The notes under the pieces: generated by a model
Database searches by the model: none
Told to the model about the DNA's origin: nothing
The model's input: the letters and a program-made list of their open reading frames with translations, nothing else
Source: Catellatospora sp. IY07-71
Lineage (GTDB): Bacteria; Actinomycetota; Actinomycetes; Mycobacteriales; Micromonosporaceae
Length of the DNA stretch: 64,000 nucleotides
Assembly (NCBI RefSeq): GCF_018326265.1
Contig: NZ_AP023360.1
Span: forward strand, 1,975,501-2,039,500
Reading direction: 5' to 3'
Shown: piece after piece, positions 48,436-57,254 of the stretch
Layout of the letters: the number at the start of each line of letters is the position of its first letter
How positions within the stretch are numbered: the stretch's first letter is position 1
Program-made: the position numbers and the translations under genes

Positions 48436-49277
48436 GGTACCTCAAGGAGGTCGCCTGGCGGCACGCGGTCGCCCTGGTGGTAACCGCCTTCGCCCTGTTC
48501 CCGATCATGTACGTGGTGTCCGCCGCGCTCAACCCGCTGGGCACGCTCGGCTCCACCGAGCTGCTGCCCACCGGCGCGAGCCTGGACAACTTCGCGGTGC
48601 TGTTCAACGGCCAGCAGCCGTTCGTCAACTGGTTCCTGAACTCGGTGGTCATCGCGCTGTTCTCGGCCTTCGCCGGCCTGCTGATCAGCGTGGCGGCGGC
48701 GTACGCGTTCAGCCGGATGCGCTTCGCCGGCCGCCGGGTGGGTCTGCTGAGCATCCTGCTCATCCAGATGTTCCCGCAGTTCCTGGCGATCGTGGCCATC
48801 TTCATCGTGTTCACCGAGATCACCGAGCTCTACCCGACGTTCGGCTTCAACCAGCCGTGGGGCCTGCTGGTGCTCTACCTCGGCGGCGCGCTGGGCGTGA
48901 ACACGTACCTGATGAAGGGCTTCCTGGACACCGTACCCAAGGAGATCGACGAGTCCGCCACCATGGACGGCGCCTCCCACGTCCAGACCTTCTTCCGCAT
49001 CATCCTGCCGCTGGTCGGCCCGGTCCTCGCGGTCACGGCGATGCTGTCCTTCATCGGCACCATCAACGAGTTCCTCATCGCCAACGTCTTCCTCCGCGAC
49101 ACCGAAGCCAAAACCCTGGCGGTAGGCATGTACGGCATGCTCACCGACAAACGCGACGCCAACTTCGGCCCCTTCGCCGCAGCAACCCTCCTGACGGCCA
49201 TCCCCACCGTCAGCCTGTTCCTGTGGCTCCAGAAGTACATCGTCTCCGGCCTCACCGCCGGCGCCGTCAAGGGCTGA
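48432..49277 (+). CDS. malG: Maltose/maltodextrin ABC permease MalG
   Basis: 281-residue permease with six membrane helices; the EAA loop is in EIDESATMDGASHVQTFFRI, followed by ILPLVGPVLAVTAML. The GTG at 48432 sits in the malF stop (GTGA). No malK ATPase gene follows; in Streptomyces such importers use the shared ATPase MsiK encoded elsewhere, and the same is likely here. A type A palindromic element lies six bases after the stop. Confidence 0.94.
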   Translation: MRYLKEVAWRHAVALVVTAFALFPIMYVVSAALNPLGTLGSTELLPTGASLDNFAVLFNGQQPFVNWFLNSVVIALFSAFAGLLISVAAAYAFSRMRFAGRRVGLLSILLIQMFPQFLAIVAIFIVFTEITELYPTFGFNQPWGLLVLYLGGALGVNTYLMKGFLDTVPKEIDESATMDGASHVQTFFRIILPLVGPVLAVTAMLSFIGTINEFLIANVFLRDTEAKTLAVGMYGMLTDKRDANFGPFAAATLLTAIPTVSLFLWLQKYIVSGLTAGAVKG

Positions 49278-49282
49278 CCCCC

Positions 49283-49358
49283 GCACTGCGTTGATCATGA
49301 ACTTATGGACGTGTTCGACGGCGTGTCGACACCCCTAACTTCATGATCAACGCAGTGC
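49283..49358 (+). repeat. Type A palindromic element, copy 2
   Basis: 76 bases with perfect 19-base outer arms (GCACTGCGTTGATCATGAA) continuing imperfectly inward. It lies between malG and the next GH13 gene, which are on the same strand. It is the most complete copy of type A in the window. Confidence 0.92.
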
Positions 49359-49446
49359 ACCAACCAACAGCAGTGTCGCGACCCCGGGCCGAGAGGGCTG
49401 CGGGATGAAACGTCGGCATCCTCAGTGACGGAAGGATGGCGCGACA

Positions 49447-51279
49447 GTGCGTCTTCACGAGCAGCCGCATCATGACGGCTCGAGACTGTATATATCGGAT
49501 GGTGCGCCCTCGTTGGGCGACGTCGTCAGTGTGTGGGTACGGGTGCCCGGGGCGGCCCGGGTCACGGCGGTGCATCTGCGAAGCACGCCGGACGGGGAGC
49601 CGCGGTTCACGGCCACGACTGTCGATCCGGATCGGGCCGGGAAGGCCCTCGGCGGTTACGGGGCCGGGGATGTGTGGTGGCGTGGTGAGCTGGTGGTGCG
49701 GAATCCGGTCACCAACTATCGGTTCCTGGTCGAGGCCGAGGGAGTGGAGCCCTACTGGCTGACGGCGGGCGGGATCGTCGAGCACGAGATCCCGGATGAC
49801 ATGGACTTTCGGGTGCTGGCCTATCAGGCGCCGCCGGTCTGGTCCGCGGATGCCGTGATCTACCAGATCTTCCCGGACCGGTTCGCCCGTGCTGCGGACG
49901 CGAAGCCGCTGGCGGACGTGGATCTGCCGGAGTGGGCGCTGCCGCGCGAGTGGGACCGGGACGAGGTGATCGGGCAGGGGCCGGGCACGTCGGAGCAGTT
50001 CTTCGGCGGGGACCTGGACGGGATCACCGAGCGCCTGGACCACCTGCAGGCGTTGGGCGTGAACACGGTGTATCTGACGCCGGTCTTTCCGGCTCGGTCC
50101 AACCACCGGTATGACGCGTCCACCTTCGACGAGGTCGATCCGCTGCTGGGCGGGGACGCGGCGCTGGCGCGGCTGGCCGAGGCCGTGCACGCGCGCGGGA
50201 TGCGGCTGATCGGCGACATCACCTCGAACCACTGCGGCGACGCGCACGAGTGGTTCACCCGGGCCGTGTCCGATGTGCACGCGCCCGAGCGGGAGATGTT
50301 CTACTTCGACGAGGCGACCGGCGAGTACGAGTCGTGGTGCGGGGTGAAGAGCCTGCCGAAGCTGAACTGGGCCAGCCCGCTGCTGCGCGAGCGGATGGGC
50401 GCGGTGCTGCGGCGCTGGCTGGCGCACTTCGACGGCTGGCGGGTGGACGTGGCCAACATGACCGGCCGCCGCGGCGCCCAGGACGACACCCACGAGGTCG
50501 CCGCGCTGATCCGGCGCGGGCTGCCGGGCGAGGTGATGCTGGTCGGCGAGCACATGCACGACCCGACCGGCGACCTGGACCGCGACGGCTGGCACGGCAC
50601 CATGAACTACCTGGGCTTCACCCGGCCGGTCTGGGCGTGGCTGCGCGGCGACGGCGACCTCGACCAGTTCTTCGGTACGCCGCCGGGCGTGCCCCGCCGG
50701 GACGGGCGGGCCGCGTACGCCACCATGCGGGCGTTCGCCTCGCGGGTCTCCTGGCGCACGCTCACGCACTCGTGGAACATCCTGGACTCGCACGACTCGG
50801 CCCGCATCCGCACCGTCACCGGCGACGCGGGGCGGCACCTCGTCGCGCTCGGCCTGCAGGTGACCCTGCCGGGCACCCCGATGGTGTACGCGGGCAGCGA
50901 GTTCGGCCTCACCGGCTGGAACGGCGAGAACGCGCGCACCCCGATGCCGTGGGACCGCCCGGCCGACCGCGACGAGGACACGCTCGCGGCGTACCGGCTT
51001 CTCCTGCGGTTGCGGGCGGCGGAGCCCGCGCTGCGCCACGGCGGGCTCCGCTGGCTGCATGTGACCAGCGATACCATGGTCTACCTGCGCGAAGTCGAGC
51101 AGAATGCCATCTTGGTGGCAGCCCGGCGCGCGGGCGGGGAAGCAGTGCGGCTTCCGCTCGATGCGCGGCTGACCGGCGTCTACCACGCCACGGACCTCGA
51201 ACCGGATGACTCGGGCACGGTGACGCTGCCCGGCGACGGCCCGAGCCTGCGCGTCTGGCGGCTCGGCCCACCTCGCTGA
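49447..51279 (+). CDS. Neopullulanase/cyclomaltodextrinase-like GH13 enzyme
   Basis: 610-residue GH13 protein without signal peptide. Residues 1-125 form a beta-rich N-terminal domain of CBM34 type, as in cyclomaltodextrinases, and the catalytic barrel starts at AVIYQIFPDRFAR. Active-site residues: Asp in GWRVDVANM, Glu in MLVGEHMHD, Asp in ILDSHDSARI; region I is DITSNHCGD. It would open cyclic or branched dextrins after uptake. GTG 49447 has GGAAGGA eight bases upstream. An exact EC activity cannot be read from the sequence. Confidence 0.9.
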   Translation: MRLHEQPHHDGSRLYISDGAPSLGDVVSVWVRVPGAARVTAVHLRSTPDGEPRFTATTVDPDRAGKALGGYGAGDVWWRGELVVRNPVTNYRFLVEAEGVEPYWLTAGGIVEHEIPDDMDFRVLAYQAPPVWSADAVIYQIFPDRFARAADAKPLADVDLPEWALPREWDRDEVIGQGPGTSEQFFGGDLDGITERLDHLQALGVNTVYLTPVFPARSNHRYDASTFDEVDPLLGGDAALARLAEAVHARGMRLIGDITSNHCGDAHEWFTRAVSDVHAPEREMFYFDEATGEYESWCGVKSLPKLNWASPLLRERMGAVLRRWLAHFDGWRVDVANMTGRRGAQDDTHEVAALIRRGLPGEVMLVGEHMHDPTGDLDRDGWHGTMNYLGFTRPVWAWLRGDGDLDQFFGTPPGVPRRDGRAAYATMRAFASRVSWRTLTHSWNILDSHDSARIRTVTGDAGRHLVALGLQVTLPGTPMVYAGSEFGLTGWNGENARTPMPWDRPADRDEDTLAAYRLLLRLRAAEPALRHGGLRWLHVTSDTMVYLREVEQNAILVAARRAGGEAVRLPLDARLTGVYHATDLEPDDSGTVTLPGDGPSLRVWRLGPPR

Positions 51280-51409
51280 CAGGCGGTGGCGGCACGCGGT
51301 TCGACCCCGTGTGCCGCCACTTGCCGTACAGCCGCTCCAAAAAAGAGTCGGGCGTGTCGCTCACCCGGCTCACGCAAGATCGCGTGAAGCGGGGTCTTAC
51401 GCTACGGCC

Positions 51410-52258
51410 GTGCCCAAGCCGCCGCATCGTCCCGACGCGCTCGCCCGGAGGATCTTCCGAGGCGCCGACGTGCTGGAGTCGGGCCTGCTCACGCGCGCCC
51501 AGCTGCGCAGTTCCGCGTGGCGGCCGCTGTTCCGCGGGGTGTATGCCGACCGCGACCTGACCATCACGCACCGGCTGCGCTGCCTGGCGGTGAGCGACTT
51601 CCTGCTTCCCGAGGACGGCGTCATCGCGGGCCGCTCCGCCGCCTGCCTGTACGGGGCGCCCTACGGCGCCGACGAGCCGGTCGAGGTGCTCACCCCGGGC
51701 CGGTTCGGGCCCATGTCGGGTGTGCTGGTGCACCGCGGGCCGGTGCCGGAGAAGGACGTGAACCGCCGCGTCGACGGCATCCGGGTCACCACGCCGCAGC
51801 GCACCGGCTGGGATCTGGCCCGCTGGCTGGACGTGGTCGAGGCGGTGGCGCTGCTCGACGCGATGGTGGCGCGCGGCGCGGTGAGCGTCGGCGCGCTGAC
51901 CGAGTACGCCCAGGCCCGGATCGGGCAGCCCGGCTGGGCGCGGCTGCTGAAGGCCGTGAAGCTGGTCGACCCGGCGACGCGCACCCCGCACGAGAGCCGG
52001 GTGCGGGTGCGGCTGACCCTGGCCGGGGTGCCCGCGCCGGTGGTCAAGTTCGTGCTGGCCCGGGACGGGGAGCCCGCGGTGCGGCTCGACCTCGCCTGGC
52101 CGGATCGTCACGTGGCGGTGTCCTGCGCGGCCGAACCGGTCCCGGCCCCGGCGGGCTGGCGGATCCTGCACGCCGGCCCCGAGCAGGTCGCCGCGGGCTT
52201 CGACCTCCTCCTCCGCGACCTCAAGACGGCCCTGCGCCCGCGCCGGTCCAGGGGCTGA
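51410..52258 (+). CDS. AbiEi-like winged-helix protein with degenerate DUF559-type domain
   Basis: 282 residues. The N-terminal part (GLLTRAQLRSSAWRPLFRGV and the following 60 residues) matches the AbiEi antitoxin-type winged helix frequent in actinobacteria. The C-terminus resembles a DUF559/Vsr-like nuclease: RVRVRLTLAGVPAP, then VRLDLAWPDRHVAVSCA. In active relatives the strand after the DLAWPD stretch usually carries an acidic residue (as VAVE), here Ser, and about 30 residues of the core are missing, so nuclease activity is doubtful. No AbiEii-like toxin adjoins. GTG 51410. Confidence 0.65.
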   Translation: MPKPPHRPDALARRIFRGADVLESGLLTRAQLRSSAWRPLFRGVYADRDLTITHRLRCLAVSDFLLPEDGVIAGRSAACLYGAPYGADEPVEVLTPGRFGPMSGVLVHRGPVPEKDVNRRVDGIRVTTPQRTGWDLARWLDVVEAVALLDAMVARGAVSVGALTEYAQARIGQPGWARLLKAVKLVDPATRTPHESRVRVRLTLAGVPAPVVKFVLARDGEPAVRLDLAWPDRHVAVSCAAEPVPAPAGWRILHAGPEQVAAGFDLLLRDLKTALRPRRSRG

Positions 52259-52270
52259 CCTCCGCCGGGC

Positions 52271-52335
52271 GGTGCAGTTTCGGGAAACTGCAGTGCTGCT
52301 GCCCGGCATCGGTGCAGTTTCCCCGAAACTGCACC
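52271..52335. repeat. Type B palindromic element, copy 3
   Basis: Arms 52271-52292 and 52313-52335 are complementary except for one missing G; 20-base loop. It lies between two convergent genes and shares the TTTCGGGGAAACTGCA core with copy 2. Confidence 0.9.
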
Positions 52336-52352
52336 GAGCCCGGCGGGTGACG

Positions 52353-52700
52353 TCAGCGCCAGAAGACGGCGACGGCGGCGTTGACCAGGGTGAGGCCGAT
52401 GATGGCGAGGAAGTGGCCCTTGTTGACCGTCTCGCGCTTCTTGAGGTACGGGATCAGCACCATGATGAAGATCAGGATGGCGAGCACGCCCTTGACCGCG
52501 AGCTTGGCGGGGTCGGGCTGGACCTCGCGGCCGAGCGGCGCGGCCAGCGCGACGCCGGTCACCACCTGGATGGTCGCGCCCCAGAGCATGACGGCGTTGA
52601 CATAGATGCGGCCCGAGTAGTACTGCACCAGCGCGCCGCCCAGGAGCAGGGCGAAGCCGACGAGGTGCGCGTACCGCAGGATGAGTCGTACTGCTTCCAT
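52353..52700 (-). CDS. Small four-helix membrane protein
   Basis: 115 residues with four hydrophobic helices (LRYAHLVGFALLLGGALVQY, AVMLWGATIQVVTGVALAA, LAVKGVLAILIFIMVLIPYL, HFLAIIGLTLVNAAVAVFW) and short loops; the loop after helix 3 is basic (KKRETVNKG). Function unknown. The HLVGFALLLGG start resembles CopD-like or cytochrome-associated membrane proteins, but I cannot confirm that. ATG 52700. The 284 bases to bmpA hold its promoter region. Confidence 0.75.
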   Translation of the reverse strand: MEAVRLILRYAHLVGFALLLGGALVQYYSGRIYVNAVMLWGATIQVVTGVALAAPLGREVQPDPAKLAVKGVLAILIFIMVLIPYLKKRETVNKGHFLAIIGLTLVNAAVAVFWR

Positions 52701-52877
52701 GGCGCGAAGGGTACGCGAAACCGCATGCTACCCGCGCAGCAAGGCATGGGCCTGCGCAGATGCCCACTTCATGCCCCATTGACGGGTTACGGTGGCCCCG
52801 GTCGAGGCTCCTTCGTGACCCATTACACGCCGTGGTCACGCGGGGGTAACGACCGTTCAACAACCCTGCACGATTGT

Positions 52878-52887
52878 CGTTCGAACG
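52878..52887. promoter_or_regulatory. Perfect palindrome upstream of bmpA
   Basis: CGTTCGAACG, a 10-base palindrome within a wider imperfect dyad, about 100 bases before the bmpA start and just before a possible -10 (TATGTT at 52901). It may be an operator. Confidence 0.35.
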
Positions 52888-52984
52888 GCGACGTGAAGGA
52901 TATGTTGCTGGGCGAGGTTCACCGTGCCGCCATCTGATCGGGTGGTAGTCCTTGCGCGGTGTCTTTATGGGAGAGGAGACCGTC

Positions 52985-54064
52985 TTGCGCCCTGTGCGTG
53001 GGATGAAGATTGTCGCGCTGGCTGCCGCCGCGGGCCTCGCGTTCGCCGCGGCCGCGTGTGCCAAGCCGACTGAGGAGACGCCGGGCACCGGCTCCAGCGC
53101 CGCTGCCGCGTTCAGCGCGTGCATGGTGACCGACACCGGTGGCATCGACGACCACTCGTTCAACGCGTCGTCGTGGGCGGGCCTCAAGGCCGCCGAGGCG
53201 GGTAACCCGGCCATCAAGCCGAGCTACACCGCGTCGACCGCGATGAGCGACTACGACCCGAACCTGGCGAACTCCGTCACCAAGGGCTGCAAGTACATCC
53301 AGGCCGTGGGCGGTCTGATGGGCGACGCCACCAAGAAGGCGGCCACCGCCAACCCGACGGTGCAGTTCTCGATCGTCGACGCCGACAACCTCGGCCAGGC
53401 GAACGTGTACCCGATCCAGTTCCAGACCCAGCAGGCCGCGTACCTCGCCGGCTACCTGGCCGCGGGCTACTCGAAGACCGGCAAGGTGGGCACCTACGGC
53501 GGCATGAAGATCCCGCCGGTGACCATCTTCATGGACGGCTTCGCCGACGGTGTGGCCGCGTACAACAAGGCCAAGGGCAAGAACGTCCAGGTGCTGGGCT
53601 GGGACAAGGCCAAGCAGGACGGTCTGTTCACCGACGACTTCGGCTCGCAGGAGAAGGGCAAGCAGAAGTCGGACACCCTGGCCGCGCAGGGCGCTGACGT
53701 GATCTTCCCGGTCGCGGGTGGCGCGGGCCTCGGCACCGCCGCCAACGCGGGCGACAAGTACGTCGTGATCTGGGTCGACGCCGACGGCTTCGAGACCACC
53801 CAGTACGGCAAGGTCATGCTGACCACCGTCGTGAAGAACTCGACCGACGGTGTGAAGGAGGCCGTGACCAAGGCCGCCGCCACCCCGGGCACCCTGCTGA
53901 CCGGTGGCTTCATGGGCACGCTGGCCAACAACGGCGTCTCGCTGGCCCCGTACCACGACTTCGACAGCAAGATCGACCCGGCCCTCAAGGCCGAGGTCGA
54001 GGCGCTGAAGGCGGACATCATCGCCGGCAAGATCGTGGTCGACTCCCCGGCGCAGCCGAAGTGA
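52985..54064 (+). CDS. BMP family nucleoside-binding lipoprotein
   Basis: 359-residue solute-binding protein of the BmpA/PnrA family, which bind purine or pyrimidine nucleosides. The signal peptide ends in AAAC (lipobox), and the family opening FSACMVTDTGGIDDHSFN is present. A TTG start at 52985 is chosen because GGAGAGGAG lies six bases upstream; ATG at 52967 and 52952 are in frame but include that site and break the signal peptide. A strong hairpin follows the gene, which would keep its transcript level above that of the ATPase and permeases. Confidence 0.92.
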   Translation: MRPVRGMKIVALAAAAGLAFAAAACAKPTEETPGTGSSAAAAFSACMVTDTGGIDDHSFNASSWAGLKAAEAGNPAIKPSYTASTAMSDYDPNLANSVTKGCKYIQAVGGLMGDATKKAATANPTVQFSIVDADNLGQANVYPIQFQTQQAAYLAGYLAAGYSKTGKVGTYGGMKIPPVTIFMDGFADGVAAYNKAKGKNVQVLGWDKAKQDGLFTDDFGSQEKGKQKSDTLAAQGADVIFPVAGGAGLGTAANAGDKYVVIWVDADGFETTQYGKVMLTTVVKNSTDGVKEAVTKAAATPGTLLTGGFMGTLANNGVSLAPYHDFDSKIDPALKAEVEALKADIIAGKIVVDSPAQPK

Positions 54065-54069
54065 TCACC

Positions 54070-54110
54070 CGCCGCCCCCTCCGATGAGATCATCACCGGA
54101 GGGGGCGGCG
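54070..54110 (+). terminator. Terminator or stabilising hairpin after the BMP gene
   Basis: Perfect 14-bp GC-rich arms (54070-54083 and 54097-54110), 13-base loop, then a T/C-rich run. Placed between the binding protein and the ATPase gene, as often seen in ABC operons. Confidence 0.85.
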
Positions 54111-54279
54111 TCGCTTCTTCTTTCCGGCCGCTGCCTCCGCCACGGAATCCGTGGCCGAGGTGGCGGCCGGACCGGTTCGATCGTCAGGGCGGCCGGGTGG
54201 TGTAATCCATCCCCCGCCGCCCACATAATGAGCGCGACACTCGCCCCTCACGGGTGGACTGGACCAACGGAGGTCTGAG

Positions 54280-55863
54280 CTGAGACTCGAACTGCGCGGC
54301 ATCACCAAGCGCTTCGGTGACCTCGTCGCGAACGATGACATCCACCTCACCGTGGAGCCGGGCGAGATCCACGCGCTGCTCGGCGAGAACGGTGCGGGCA
54401 AGTCCACTCTGATGAACGTGCTGTACGGCCTGCTGCAGCCGGACGAGGGCGAGATCCTCGTCGACGGCGCGCCCGTGCGCATCAAGGGCCCCGGCGACGC
54501 CATCAAGGTCGGCATCGGCATGGTGCACCAGCACTTCATGCTCGTGCCGGTCTTCTCCGTGGCCGAGAACGTCATGCTCGGCGCCGAGCCGGCCCGGGGC
54601 GGCTTCATCGACCACGCCGGTGCGGTCAAGCTGGTCCGCGAGGTGTCCGAGCGGTACGGCCTGCCGCTGGACCCGAACGCGATCATCGAGGACCTGCCCA
54701 TCGGCATCCAGCAGCGGGTCGAGATCGTCAAGGCGCTCACCCGCGAGGTCGACCTGCTCATCCTCGACGAGCCGACCGCGGTGCTCACCCCGCAGGAGAC
54801 CGACGAGCTGCTGCAGGTCATGCGAGGGCTCAAGGCGGCGGGCAAGTCCATCGTCTTCATCACGCACAAGCTGCGCGAGGTCAAGGCCGTCGCGGACCGG
54901 ATCACCGTGATCCGCCGCGGCCGCACCGTGGGCACCGCCGACCCGACCGCCCCCGAGTCGGAGCTGGCCGAGCTGATGGTCGGCCGCAGCGTCGTGCTGG
55001 AGGTGCCGAAGGACGAGGCCGCGCCGGGCGCGCCCGTGCTGGAGGTGTCCGGCCTGGTCGTCGCCGACGACCGCGAGCACCGCGCGGTCGACGGCGTGGA
55101 CCTTGTGGTACGCGGTGGCGAGGTGCTCGGCATCGCGGGCGTGCAGGGCAACGGGCAGACCGAGCTGGTCGAGTCGATCATGGGGCTGCGCCCCGCCCGC
55201 GCGGGCAGCGTGCACCTGAACGGCGAGCCGATCACCACCTGGCACACCCGGGACGTGCTGCGCGCGGGCGTGGGCTACGTGCCCGAGGACCGTAGCGTCG
55301 ACGGCCTGGTCAAGGAGTTCTCCATCGCCGAGAACCTGGTCCTGGACCTGTACCGGAACGCGCCGTTCGGCGGCCGGTTCTCCCTCGACCTGGACGCCAT
55401 CGACGCGCAGGCCGAACAGAAGATCGCCGAGTTCGACGTACGCACCCAGTCGGCGCACCAGCCGGTGGGCGCGCTGTCCGGCGGCAACCAGCAGAAGGTC
55501 ATCGTGGCCCGGGAGATGTCCCGGCCGCTGCAGCTGCTGATCGCCGCCCAGCCCACCCGCGGCGTGGACGTCGGCTCGATCGAGTTCATCCACTCGCGCA
55601 TCGTCGCCGAGCGCGACCGCGGCGCGGCCGTGCTCGTCGTCTCCAGCGAGCTGGACGAGGTCGTGGCGCTGGCCGACCGGGTCGCGGTGATGTACCGCGG
55701 CCGGGTGCTGGCGATCGTCGCGCCGGACACGCCGCGCGAGACGCTGGGCCTGCTGATGGCCGGCATCGACCCCAGTAGCAGCTCGCACATCCCCGGGACC
55801 CCGGCGTCCGGCGAGCAGGAACCCCGAGGTGAGGGTATGTCCCACGGTGAGGCCGCGTCATGA
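54280..55863 (+). CDS. Nucleoside ABC transporter ATPase (two ABC domains)
   Basis: 527-residue ATPase of the simple-sugar/nucleoside type (RbsA/YufO-like). Domain 1: Walker [10 protein letters not shown], Walker [10 protein letters not shown]. Domain 2: [13 protein letters not shown] (degenerate Walker A), signature [15 protein letters not shown], then AAQPTRGVD. Coding similarity ([20 protein letters not shown]) begins at 54280, where the codon is CTG; GGAGG lies six bases upstream. No ATG/GTG/TTG fits there, and the first GTG (54352) would cut off the first beta strand. Four-base overlap with the permease gene. Confidence 0.92.
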   Translation: MRLELRGITKRFGDLVANDDIHLTVEPGEIHALLGENGAGKSTLMNVLYGLLQPDEGEILVDGAPVRIKGPGDAIKVGIGMVHQHFMLVPVFSVAENVMLGAEPARGGFIDHAGAVKLVREVSERYGLPLDPNAIIEDLPIGIQQRVEIVKALTREVDLLILDEPTAVLTPQETDELLQVMRGLKAAGKSIVFITHKLREVKAVADRITVIRRGRTVGTADPTAPESELAELMVGRSVVLEVPKDEAAPGAPVLEVSGLVVADDREHRAVDGVDLVVRGGEVLGIAGVQGNGQTELVESIMGLRPARAGSVHLNGEPITTWHTRDVLRAGVGYVPEDRSVDGLVKEFSIAENLVLDLYRNAPFGGRFSLDLDAIDAQAEQKIAEFDVRTQSAHQPVGALSGGNQQKVIVAREMSRPLQLLIAAQPTRGVDVGSIEFIHSRIVAERDRGAAVLVVSSELDEVVALADRVAVMYRGRVLAIVAPDTPRETLGLLMAGIDPSSSSHIPGTPASGEQEPRGEGMSHGEAAS

Positions 55864-57254
55864 CGTCGCACGAGCCGATCGAGCAGGAGCCCGCGGCCAC
55901 CGCCGCCTCCGCCGACAAGAGCCCGGCGCTGCCGGCCGCCGCCCCGGCGCTGCCCGATGTCGCGACCGACCAGTACCCGGGCGCGACCGTCACGATCGAG
56001 GAGAAGCCCGCGAAGCACCGCGCGCCGGACGAGCCGAAGCGCTCGTTCGCGCGCACCTTCCGCGAGGAGCTGTGGGCCGACAACAGCTTCACGGTCACCC
56101 TGCTGGCGATCGTGCTGGCGCTGATCTGCGGCGCGATCCTGATGGTGGTCGGCAACGCCGACGTCCGCGACCAGTGGCAGTACCTGCTCTACCAGCCGGG
56201 CAAGACGCTCGGTGACACCTGGGAGTTCGTCAGCACCGCGTACGCCGACATGTTCAAGGGCTCGATCGTGAACCCGGACACGGTGAACCGCTGGTACTGG
56301 AACATGACGACCTGGCAGCAGGTCCTCTACCCGATCTCGGAGACGCTGACCAACGCCGCGCCGCTGATCTTCACCGGCCTGGCCGTGGCGGTGCCGTTCC
56401 GGGCCGGCCTGTTCAACATCGGCGGCCAGGGCCAGGCGATCATGGGCGCCATCGGCGGCGGCACCGTCGGTCTCGCCCTGTCGCTGCCCGAGGTCATCCA
56501 GGTGCCGCTCGGCGTGCTGGCGGGCGCGCTGCTCGGCGGCCTGTGGGGCTACCTGGTCGGCGTCCTCAAGGCGCGCACCGGCGCGCACGAGGTCATCCTG
56601 ACGATCATGCTGAACAACATCGCGTTCCTGTTCCTGGGCTGGTACATCCTGCAGTCCTTCATCAAGGACCCGAACCGCTCGGACGCGATCAGCCAGCCCA
56701 TCGAGGAGAGCGGCGACCTGCCGCAGCTGATCCCGGACCCGCTGCTGCGGGCGCACTACGGCATCGTGCTGGCGCTGCTGGCCGCGGCCGGGGTGGCCTG
56801 GCTGCTCAAGCGCGGCCGGTTCGGCTTCGAGCTGCGCGCGGTCGGGCACAACCCGCACGCCGCGGCGACCGCGGGCATCAAGGTCGGCACCACCATCGCG
56901 CTGACCATGGCGCTGGCCGGTGCGCTGGCCGGCCTCGGCGGCACCAGCGTCGCGCTGGGCACCGCCCCGGCGCTGACCGTGGACATGCTCGGCCAGGTCG
57001 GCTTCAACGGCATCCTGGTCGCCCTGCTCGGCCGGGTCCGGCCGTGGGGCGTGGTCGGCGCGGGCCTGCTGTTCGGCGCCCTGCAGGCCGGCGGCAACGC
57101 GATGCAGACCTTCTCCGGCGTCTCCGTCGAGCTGGTCGTCGTGATCCAGGCCCTGATCGTGCTCTTCGTCGCCGCTCCGGCGCTGGTGAAGTCGATCTAC
57201 AGGCTGCGCAGGTCGCCGGCTGCCGCCGCGCAGGCCGGATTGGCGAAGGGATGA
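55860..57254 (+). CDS. Nucleoside ABC transporter permease 1
   Basis: 464-residue permease of the BPD_transp_2 family (YufP/NupP-like). An unusual 75-residue polar N-terminal extension precedes the first helix ([20 protein letters not shown]). [19 protein letters not shown] and the [15 protein letters not shown] loop are typical. ATG 55860 within the ATPase stop (ATGA); the next permease starts in its own stop. Confidence 0.93.
   Translation: MTSHEPIEQEPAATAASADKSPALPAAAPALPDVATDQYPGATVTIEEKPAKHRAPDEPKRSFARTFREELWADNSFTVTLLAIVLALICGAILMVVGNADVRDQWQYLLYQPGKTLGDTWEFVSTAYADMFKGSIVNPDTVNRWYWNMTTWQQVLYPISETLTNAAPLIFTGLAVAVPFRAGLFNIGGQGQAIMGAIGGGTVGLALSLPEVIQVPLGVLAGALLGGLWGYLVGVLKARTGAHEVILTIMLNNIAFLFLGWYILQSFIKDPNRSDAISQPIEESGDLPQLIPDPLLRAHYGIVLALLAAAGVAWLLKRGRFGFELRAVGHNPHAAATAGIKVGTTIALTMALAGALAGLGGTSVALGTAPALTVDMLGQVGFNGILVALLGRVRPWGVVGAGLLFGALQAGGNAMQTFSGVSVELVVVIQALIVLFVAAPALVKSIYRLRRSPAAAAQAGLAKG

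Noticed and set aside
51410-52258. Toxin-antitoxin or abortive-infection module
   Set aside because: Only the AbiEi-like head is present; no AbiEii nucleotidyltransferase gene on either side.
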